DNA from: a virus
DNA length: 64,000 bases
Virus record (IMG/VR): IMGVR_UViG_3300031707_000001
Location: 146,733-210,732 of that record
Strand: one strand, 5' to 3'
The translations under genes and the position numbers were made by a program. Shown here piece by piece: positions 58,602-64,000 of the stretch; the first letter of the stretch is position 1; each line of letters begins with the position of its first letter. Below the pieces are notes generated by a model, which searched no databases, was not told the DNA's origin, and saw only the letters and a list, made by a program, of their open reading frames with translations.

Positions 58602-59055
58602 CGCCTTGCACATTCCGGTCAAGCAACTCCATATTGTGGAACGAAGGCTGTTTCAAGACCCACAATTCGATACGGCGCTTTGGCCTCGTACCAGGCGAGT
58701 TTTGGAATATGCCTTACGTATTGAATGTAACGATCTATATCGTGGTTGGCATATTGAAGTGTGTGAAAGCGATCATACACACAAGGATGCATTGGATCGT
58801 ATGGTGATAGGTATAGATAGTGCCAACGGACAGCTTCCGTTGCTTATTACTCGATTCAAAGGTACGACGTCATCCTACATATATTCGGTATGGCTTCCTG
58901 AACAACTGGACAGGTTAAGTCCTCCTTTCAGCGTGCTGGTGGCGTCTGGACCTAACAATCGCCATTGGGTTGTACTACAAGAGACAACAATATTCCTTGG
59001 CAGACTGGGCTTGGGTATTGTTTTTGATGAGGTGCTTGAACATGAAGAATCTTAG
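58510..59055 (+). CDS. Hypothetical protein overlapping the recombinase gene
   Basis: The 181-residue product starts at ATG 58510 with GAGGA upstream, 92 bases before the recombinase stop and in another frame. A helical N-terminus (KRYQNLETLNDQKDEDLIARRVLNAL) is followed by a mixed domain (ITRFKGTTSSYIYSVWL, LVASGPNNRHWVVLQ). No family is recognised. If the start is right, the overlapped segment must encode both the acidic tail of the recombinase and this helix. Confidence 0.5.
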   Translation: MGWKETQKRYQNLETLNDQKDEDLIARRVLNALHIPVKQLHIVERRLFQDPQFDTALWPRTRRVLEYALRIECNDLYRGWHIEVCESDHTHKDALDRMVIGIDSANGQLPLLITRFKGTTSSYIYSVWLPEQLDRLSPPFSVLVASGPNNRHWVVLQETTIFLGRLGLGIVFDEVLEHEES

Positions 59056-59440
59056 AAAACATCTCAGTTTGTACTATTGGGCCGGTGAAGACGAATTCCA
59101 CGTAGAGTCTTTGTTCAAACCATTGGACGTTGAACACTACTACCTAATTCGACGTTTGCCTTTGGCAGAAATGCTAGGCAAGACACCGGTAGAGTTGGCA
59201 GAAGAGTTGATTGGAATGACCACGAGCGTTGACTGGCGGGGTCAACATCGTCGTCCCATCATGTGCGGTGACATCTTTTGCCAAGGCGAACAAGCATGGA
59301 TATACGTCAGAGCGAAGGAATTTGAAGCCTGCGATCCTTCAGTACGGGGAAATACTCCTGTACTTCCGCTGCAGACTTGGCCTAACTACGCCATAGTGAG
59401 TTTGTTAACCGACAGTGCGAGGAAACTTCTATGCAAATAG
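59042..59440 (+). CDS. Hypothetical protein
   Basis: ATG 59042 (GAGGTGCTTGAAC upstream) gives 132 residues and overlaps the preceding gene by 14 bases; ATG 58970 is less likely. The sequence is aromatic-rich (HLSLYYWAGEDEFHVESLF) with a mixed alpha/beta pattern. It ends inside the start of the next gene. No motif is recognised. Confidence 0.5.
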   Translation: MKNLRKHLSLYYWAGEDEFHVESLFKPLDVEHYYLIRRLPLAEMLGKTPVELAEELIGMTTSVDWRGQHRRPIMCGDIFCQGEQAWIYVRAKEFEACDPSVRGNTPVLPLQTWPNYAIVSLLTDSARKLLCK

Positions 59441-60243
59441 ACATTGACAATTTAGCAGTGATTTACCTGACCACAGAGGTCAATCGGGAACGTATTGACC
59501 AAGACCCACCTCAGTTACCTTTTGAGCCTGAGAATTCAATGGCCGAGCAGAACCTTCGTGACAGCGTAAAAGTTTCGGCTTACCAATTCGATTACTACAA
59601 AGACATTATTCAGTGTTCCATTCTGTGGCAGAACAAGTATTACCATTTCATGTATTGCGACGATCATGAGATTCCCAATCGTAAACTAGATGAAGATTGG
59701 AGAAGCATTCATGTCGTTGATTTCGAAAAGGATCTTGTCTGCGAAGTATCTGCTCTTGTCAATACGATGTTTCCAACCGCCAAGGGAGGCTATTCTCTTG
59801 GCGGTGGAACCGTTGCTGGCTGGGAGTTGACTACCAAGACGTGGCCAATCCTGATTAACAAGGCATTCGGTTATGGCTGTGTAATGTCCCAAACGGTAAT
59901 CACCGATCCAATGAAGAAGTACACTACAACAAACTGTTTACTGGATATTACTACAATCTATACCCAAGGTGCATCGCCGACCATGCGCCGCTTGCCGTCA
60001 CTGGCTGATACGCTGAAGTATTGGGGATTTACAGATATTGAATTCCCCACACCAGGCGAAATCAAGGAAGGTATATGCCGTGATCCCATCATTGCGGCGC
60101 ACAAGGTCGAACTATATCTTCTGGCCATGGAAGGCGTTGTCCGTCAATACTGTGGATACGAAATGCGGGGTGATATTCACCCCTTAGTAAAAGAGGTGCT
60201 CAATGCCCAAGAACGAAACGGAAAAGACAGCATTAACAGCTGA
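59431..60243 (+). CDS. Hypothetical protein with decayed 3'-5' exonuclease-like layout
   Basis: The 270-residue product begins VIYLTTEV where a DnaQ-like exonuclease would have D-x-E. It continues with GGTVAGWELTTKTWPILINKAF, CLLDITTIYTQG, RLPSLADTLKYWGF and AAHKVELYLLAMEG. The order resembles PolB-like 3'-5' exonucleases (strand D-x-E, then G-x-N-x-x-F-D-x-x-h-L, then D-L, then a 'sL-x-x-h-a-x-x-h-G' helix). Most metal-binding acidic residues are missing. It may be an inactive relative. The assignment is tentative. Confidence 0.4.
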   Translation: MQIDIDNLAVIYLTTEVNRERIDQDPPQLPFEPENSMAEQNLRDSVKVSAYQFDYYKDIIQCSILWQNKYYHFMYCDDHEIPNRKLDEDWRSIHVVDFEKDLVCEVSALVNTMFPTAKGGYSLGGGTVAGWELTTKTWPILINKAFGYGCVMSQTVITDPMKKYTTTNCLLDITTIYTQGASPTMRRLPSLADTLKYWGFTDIEFPTPGEIKEGICRDPIIAAHKVELYLLAMEGVVRQYCGYEMRGDIHPLVKEVLNAQERNGKDSINS

Positions 60244-60397
60244 AGACGTTGCAAAACTGCGTATCCAATTGCAGGATGCAACCAAACGTCAGCAAGAAGC
60301 AGAAGCAGCCAAGAAACGGGATGCCACGCTTCATCGGGAAAACATCGGCGCCATCAAGGGCGAGATTACCGAGATCATGGCACAATTGGAAGCATAG
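60203..60397 (+). CDS. Small coiled-coil protein
   Basis: The 64-residue product follows AAGAGGTGCTCA and overlaps the previous gene by 41 bases. Nearly all of it is a charged helix (VAKLRIQLQDATKRQQEAEA) with heptad character. It ends two bases before the kinase gene. Function unknown. Confidence 0.5.
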   Translation: MPKNETEKTALTAEDVAKLRIQLQDATKRQQEAEAAKKRDATLHRENIGAIKGEITEIMAQLEA

Positions 60398-60399
60398 TC

Positions 60400-60984
60400 A
60401 TGAAATCAAACCTTCGGATCGTCGGGTTAGGATATCAGATCGGTGCTGGCAAGGATACCGCTGCTGATATACTTTGCAGCGAGTTTGGTTATACAAAGAT
60501 GCGGTTTGCGGATGCCCTTAAGGAAGCCGTTTCCACGATCTTTGGCTGGCCTCGTGAGAAGCTAGATGATCAGAAGTTCAAGGCTAAGGAAGATGCGTTC
60601 TGGGGGACAACCCCCAGAACCATCCTCCAACGTGTAGGCACTGAAGCCATGCGTCAGCAAATACGTGATGACGTGTGGATCAAGGCCTTAGAACTTCGGA
60701 TCAAGAACTTCAAGAAAGGCAAACTATTGCCTTGGATTGTTATCCCCGACGTGCGGTTCCTCAACGAGGTGCAAGCAGTCAAGGAATGGGGTGGAATTGT
60801 TGTCAGAATACGTCGGCCGAACAATGAGCATACACCTATTGACCTGGCACAAAATAGACATGCCAGTGAAACCGAGCTTGATAGCTACGAAGGCTGGGAT
60901 GCGACATTGGATAATTCTGAAGGGTTGGCCTACTTCATTAAACTGGTGCGTGCATGGCACCGAGCAAGGTATCCGAACAAATGA
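60400..60984 (+). CDS. Deoxynucleoside monophosphate kinase
   Basis: The 194-residue product has a P-loop IVGLGYQIGAGKDTAADIL (G-x4-G-K-D) at about 7-25, FADALKEAVSTIFG and TPRTILQRVGTEAMRQQ in the lid and substrate region, and WIVIPDVRFLNEVQAV near 107-122. The pattern matches phage dNMP kinases of the T4 gp1-like family, which phosphorylate deoxynucleoside monophosphates for DNA synthesis. It overlaps the next gene's start by ATGA. Confidence 0.85.
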   Translation: MKSNLRIVGLGYQIGAGKDTAADILCSEFGYTKMRFADALKEAVSTIFGWPREKLDDQKFKAKEDAFWGTTPRTILQRVGTEAMRQQIRDDVWIKALELRIKNFKKGKLLPWIVIPDVRFLNEVQAVKEWGGIVVRIRRPNNEHTPIDLAQNRHASETELDSYEGWDATLDNSEGLAYFIKLVRAWHRARYPNK

Positions 60985-61634
60985 AACAAAGAATTCAAAG
61001 TGCGTTATCTGACTGGTTCTGCCTATGGCTCGTAATGATCATGCTGGGCAGCTCCTGGGCAGCTGAAATAGCAACCAATTATTGGACTGGTGAAGCCACA
61101 GCATCAAACGGCCCGGTATACAATTATGGTTATGTTACCAATTGGGTGATGATGCTTCCCGTTAAAGAGAAGATGGTTATTGTCACCAACGTGACTGAAA
61201 AGACCAACGAACGTGGTTGTAGCACCTGTAAGGCGTTAGAGGATAACCCGGGGCTATGCATTTACCATCCGTTTCATTTGGGTGGCTTGCCCTATGTTCC
61301 GGCGACAGAAAAGCTGACGACGACCATTGTCAAAGAGGTCTATACGTTGGAACTTGAATGGCGGGGTAAACCCTGGACACAAACGGATGAGAAGGTATTG
61401 TCCAAGACCTACAAAAAGATTGCATTATCCAACACTTGGATAGACGTAGAACCCAATGTGGCTGATACGAATGAAAATGCCATCATGTTATACTGGGGAA
61501 CAAATGCAGTCCTGTTGACTCCTGATAGTACGAATCTGTGGTTCTATCCCTCTTCAAATTGGGTGCAGATAGGCGTAATGACCAATATGATACTTACCGC
61601 CACGAACAATACCATAGACGTGTTAGGCAAATAA
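60981..61634 (+). CDS. Secreted hypothetical protein
   Basis: ATG 60981 overlaps the kinase stop. The 217-residue product has a long signal-like N-terminus (SDWFCLWLVMIMLGSSWAAE) and a mature part rich in Asn, Thr and Trp (TNYWTGEATASNG, NLWFYPSSNWVQIG), similar in composition to the exported proteins at 17645-28227. A cysteine cluster (RGCSTCKALEDNPGLC) near 90 could form disulphides after export. It is the only exported-type gene in the replication region. Confidence 0.6.
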   Translation: MKQRIQSALSDWFCLWLVMIMLGSSWAAEIATNYWTGEATASNGPVYNYGYVTNWVMMLPVKEKMVIVTNVTEKTNERGCSTCKALEDNPGLCIYHPFHLGGLPYVPATEKLTTTIVKEVYTLELEWRGKPWTQTDEKVLSKTYKKIALSNTWIDVEPNVADTNENAIMLYWGTNAVLLTPDSTNLWFYPSSNWVQIGVMTNMILTATNNTIDVLGK

Positions 61635-61661
61635 TGAATACAATTTACATATACTTAGTAC

Positions 61662-61690
61662 TTGACCTAATTTCTTAACTAAAGTATATT
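61662..61690 (+). promoter_or_regulatory. Strong sigma70-type promoter for HNH gene
   Basis: TTGACC (61662-61667) is followed after exactly 17 bases by TATATT (61685-61690); each hexamer matches at five of six positions. It lies in the 78-base gap before the HNH gene and is among the best promoters in the window. Confidence 0.75.
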
Positions 61691-61712
61691 TGAGTCGTAA
61701 TAGGAGACTCAA

Positions 61713-62387
61713 ATGAAAACTGGTACAAGTTTAGTTGGACAAAAGTTTGGTAACTGGACAGTCGTACAATTAGCTTCAACGAGTGGACGCCAATCAATTC
61801 ACACATGGTTATGTAGATGTGCTTGTGGCAAACGGGCTAAAATTCCTACATTTCAACTAACATCGGGACGATCATCTTGTTGTCGTTCTTGTGGTCACGA
61901 AAAACGAGTAAATAATCTATTAGGGCAAACATTTGGATCTTGGACCGTAATCAGACGAGCAAAACAGATAAATCGCAAACGAGGAGCTTATTGGTTTTGT
62001 CGATGTAGTTGTGGTGCAACTCGATCGCTAACGGCAGGAACACTACGACACGGAAAAAGAAGCAAGTGTCGAAAATGTTTTAGACCTGGAAAATACATAG
62101 CCGCCGATGGTTATGTTATGCTTTGGAATCCAAAACACGTTAACGTACGTAAAAGCGGTTATGTACTTGAACATGTTGCAATAATGTCAAATCGTTTAAG
62201 AAGGCCTTTGCTTAAAGAAGAAACAGTACACCACAAAAACGGTATTCGACACGATAACCGCTTATGCAATTTGGAGTTGTGGACATGCAGACATCCTGGT
62301 GGACAACGAACAAAGGATATAGTTCAGTTCTGTCGACAGCAGCTAATGCTGTATGCACCTGCATTGCTGAGGAATCAAAATGAATAA
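61713..62387 (+). CDS. Free-standing HNH endonuclease with duplicated DNA-binding repeat
   Basis: The 224-residue product follows TAGGAGACTCAA. Two similar N-terminal units begin LVGQKFGNWTVVQLA and LLGQTFGSWTVIRRA; each continues with W-x-C-R-C-x-C-G, a zinc-binding DNA-recognition repeat seen in phage homing endonucleases. The C-terminal HNH_3-type core is GYVLEHVAIMSNRLRRPL with ETVHHKNGIRHDNRLCNLEL. Codon use is more AT-rich than in neighbours, and it has its own promoter. These are signs of a mobile free-standing gene inserted between unrelated genes. It overlaps the next gene by eight bases. Confidence 0.88.
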   Translation: MKTGTSLVGQKFGNWTVVQLASTSGRQSIHTWLCRCACGKRAKIPTFQLTSGRSSCCRSCGHEKRVNNLLGQTFGSWTVIRRAKQINRKRGAYWFCRCSCGATRSLTAGTLRHGKRSKCRKCFRPGKYIAADGYVMLWNPKHVNVRKSGYVLEHVAIMSNRLRRPLLKEETVHHKNGIRHDNRLCNLELWTCRHPGGQRTKDIVQFCRQQLMLYAPALLRNQNE

Positions 62388-62772
62388 ATTAGCAGGACTA
62401 GACAAAAATGATTGTCTGTTATGGCAGGATACAAGCGGCTATCCTTTACCCGGGACCATCGTTCCCTGTTTGCTTTGTACCAAACCGTTCCTGATGCGGT
62501 TTTACTCTGGACCGCCCGACCAGGTGTGTCCCGAATGCTGGGAAACGTACAAAGACTCGGCCAGGGTAATTTGTGCCAAGTGCAAAGTTACAATCTGTCG
62601 TGTGGTACCTAAAGTACTGGACAGCGGATTCTACATACGCCCACGGGGTGTTTATCATTCGGATGCCTGCAACGTTTGCAGACCCGGACTTACAGAATCA
62701 AAAATCACGGAGATAACGGAATGGGAAAGAACAATGCGACCAAAGAAGATCGTTGTATCTGGGAAGGCGTAG
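62380..62772 (+). CDS. Cysteine-rich zinc-binding hypothetical protein
   Basis: The 130-residue product has at least three Cys-x2-Cys pairs: CLLC near 30, CPEC near 50 and CAKC near 66. CRV, DACNVC and further cysteines lie toward the C-terminus, enough for two zinc sites. Spacing resembles treble-clef or ribbon folds. It sits between the HNH gene and a DNA glycosylase, so nucleic acid binding is plausible. No family is named. Confidence 0.55.
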   Translation: MNKLAGLDKNDCLLWQDTSGYPLPGTIVPCLLCTKPFLMRFYSGPPDQVCPECWETYKDSARVICAKCKVTICRVVPKVLDSGFYIRPRGVYHSDACNVCRPGLTESKITEITEWERTMRPKKIVVSGKA

Positions 62773-62774
62773 CG

Positions 62775-63527
62775 ATGCATGCCGCAGCTTGTGCGTGTTT
62801 TGCGGGCATTGAGGAATATGATCGCTTGATCTTACTGCTCAAAATGCTCGACATTCCTGAAAAGGAATTTCCAACCGAGAAACAGTTGGAGCACTTACGC
62901 TATCAGTTGCATAATCTCAGGTTGAACTTCTTGCATTGGTGGAAGAAAGACCAAACCATCTTGAGAAAACATCTGGCGTTTACGCTGCTTGTGCCCGGAG
63001 GAAAAGCCGGCCGTGCACGAACTGCTGTCAATGCTATATGCCATAAAGGATGGTTGGGGATTCCTCCTGGAATAGGGCCAAAACGTATAGCGGCATTGAT
63101 CAAATCCTATGTGCGTTTCCACAACGTAAAGGCTAAACGTCTATGTGATGTGATGCTACACAAGTTCTTCCGGTTGGTAGAGACAATTCATCTGAATCCC
63201 GATCGTATAAAAGTCATACACGACTACATCCTGAAAAACATCAAGGGGTTGGGGAAGAAAGCTACAGCCCATTTCATGAGAAATACGGGGTTACGCACGG
63301 ATCGTTTTGCGTATCCGATTATTGACGTGCATATTTACAAGGTTCTGGAAAAGTTGAAGCTTCCGCATGGAACGTATGCTCAGGCTGAACAATCGTTCTG
63401 GACTTTGGCCAATATGGTTTTAATGGACACCATTTTGTTGGATGCAACACTATGGTGCATTTACTCACGGAATTGGGACTTTACCAATTCTGATTTCGAC
63501 AACTTCGGATACAACAACCAACAGTAA
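62775..63527 (+). CDS. OGG-like (HhH) DNA glycosylase/AP lyase
   Basis: From ATG 62775 (GGAAGG upstream) the product is 250 residues; ATG 62721, overlapping the previous gene, is an alternative. Near 153-185 it has NIKGLGKKATAHFMRNTGL, the helix-hairpin-helix with catalytic lysine, followed by YPIIDVHIYKVL with the catalytic aspartate. The arrangement G-h-G-x-K-x-A-x-H-F-h-R-N ... I-I-D-x-H-I matches Ogg2-type 8-oxoguanine glycosylases. It would remove oxidised purines from phage DNA. Confidence 0.75.
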   Translation: MHAAACACFAGIEEYDRLILLLKMLDIPEKEFPTEKQLEHLRYQLHNLRLNFLHWWKKDQTILRKHLAFTLLVPGGKAGRARTAVNAICHKGWLGIPPGIGPKRIAALIKSYVRFHNVKAKRLCDVMLHKFFRLVETIHLNPDRIKVIHDYILKNIKGLGKKATAHFMRNTGLRTDRFAYPIIDVHIYKVLEKLKLPHGTYAQAEQSFWTLANMVLMDTILLDATLWCIYSRNWDFTNSDFDNFGYNNQQ

Positions 63528-63540
63528 TAGGAGTACAGTA

Positions 63541-64000
63541 ATGAGTTCAAACGATGAGATCATGAAGCAAATTCAAAATCTAACCACGACAATGAACAGT
63601 CTGTTAAGCAAAGTCAACACGCCGGGGGATCCACCAGTCGTGGTGCCTGCACCAGCGGCTGAGGATAAGGATTCTCCACTATCGACTGACGAAAAGATGG
63701 TAGCCTTGTATGAGCAAGCCCCGAATATGGCAGAGTTCTGCAAGTATGCTAAAACGCAGTTTGGTTTCCAGCGCAACATTGCACGGGAACACTATCGGAA
63801 GCTTGTGGAAGATGCAGCCAAGAAGGCAGCCAAAGAACACGGCGAACTTAAAGCCTTTGAGTTGAAGCCAAAGGAAGAAAAGCCTCGGAGCATGACTGTA
63901 GCAGCGGCTCCAACTCCGGACGTGCTTTTCATAACTCAATGCCTGACTGAACTGGCTGAAGAGGTCCAAAAAGTTCTGGCCAAGGATGGTCAAATCCCGG
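63541..64000 (+). CDS. Hypothetical protein, 3' end outside window
   Basis: An open frame of 153 codons starts at ATG 63541 after TAGGAGTACAGTA and runs off the right edge. It opens with a helical, acidic N-terminus (SSNDEIMKQIQNLTTTMN) and a Pro/Val-rich linker. A helical domain follows (MVALYEQAPNMAEFCKYAKT, FQRNIAREHYRKLVEDAAKKA). No family is recognised. Confidence 0.65.
   Translation, partial: MSSNDEIMKQIQNLTTTMNSLLSKVNTPGDPPVVVPAPAAEDKDSPLSTDEKMVALYEQAPNMAEFCKYAKTQFGFQRNIAREHYRKLVEDAAKKAAKEHGELKAFELKPKEEKPRSMTVAAAPTPDVLFITQCLTELAEEVQKVLAKDGQIP

Overview
The window is a stretch of a large tailed double-stranded DNA bacteriophage genome (standard genetic code; TAA, TAG and TGA are all used as stops). 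No portal, major capsid protein, sheath or tail tube gene is visible, so much of the virion module lies outside. Two clues point to a host in or near the PVC superphylum (Verrucomicrobiota, Kiritimatiellota, Lentisphaerota, Planctomycetota). One is a secreted protein with autotransporter-associated beta-strand repeats. The other is a secreted coiled-coil protein of a style common in those phyla. The host assignment is inference.

Layout. 1-5 kb: a run of probable virion or baseplate proteins ending in a SAM methyltransferase. 5.0-6.0 kb: a self-contained unit with a promoter, a candidate structured small RNA, a terminator, a secreted protein gene and a second terminator. 6-8.5 kb: further structural-type and glycine-zipper proteins and a GT-B-like glycosyltransferase. 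8.4-12.6 kb, minus strand: a GT-A glycosyltransferase, a 941-residue protein with a primase-type zinc finger, and an endonuclease VII-like HNH gene. 12.8-17.6 kb: two unknown proteins, an HNH gene, a LigD-like phosphoesterase-ligase fusion and a DUF192 protein. 17.6-30.4 kb: a nine-gene operon in which six products carry Sec signals. It includes two fibre-like proteins, a 1056-residue beta-repeat adhesin, a small lipoprotein, a TIM-barrel hydrolase-like protein, a leucine-rich-repeat protein, a beta-barrel-like protein and a papain-like protease. 30.7-32.4 kb, minus strand: large terminase. 32.4-34.5 kb: small membrane proteins and a DUF932-like protein between terminators.

34.5-64 kb is the DNA metabolism module, mostly with overlapping start and stop codons: RNase H, SbcD/Mre11 and SbcC/Rad50, a UvsW-like helicase, a DnaB-like helicase, a DnaG-like primase, a family A DNA polymerase, a candidate ssDNA-binding protein, a RecA/UvsX-like recombinase, a dNMP kinase, an OGG-like glycosylase and many unknowns.

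The best supported unusual feature is the polymerase gene. It has an N-terminal uracil-glycosylase-like domain and is cut into three exons by two group I introns, each carrying an HNH gene. Splice sites, P1 guide pairings and P/Q/R/S core elements can all be read in the sequence. The most intriguing unexplained system is the 12.8-kb operon of exported, fibre-like proteins.
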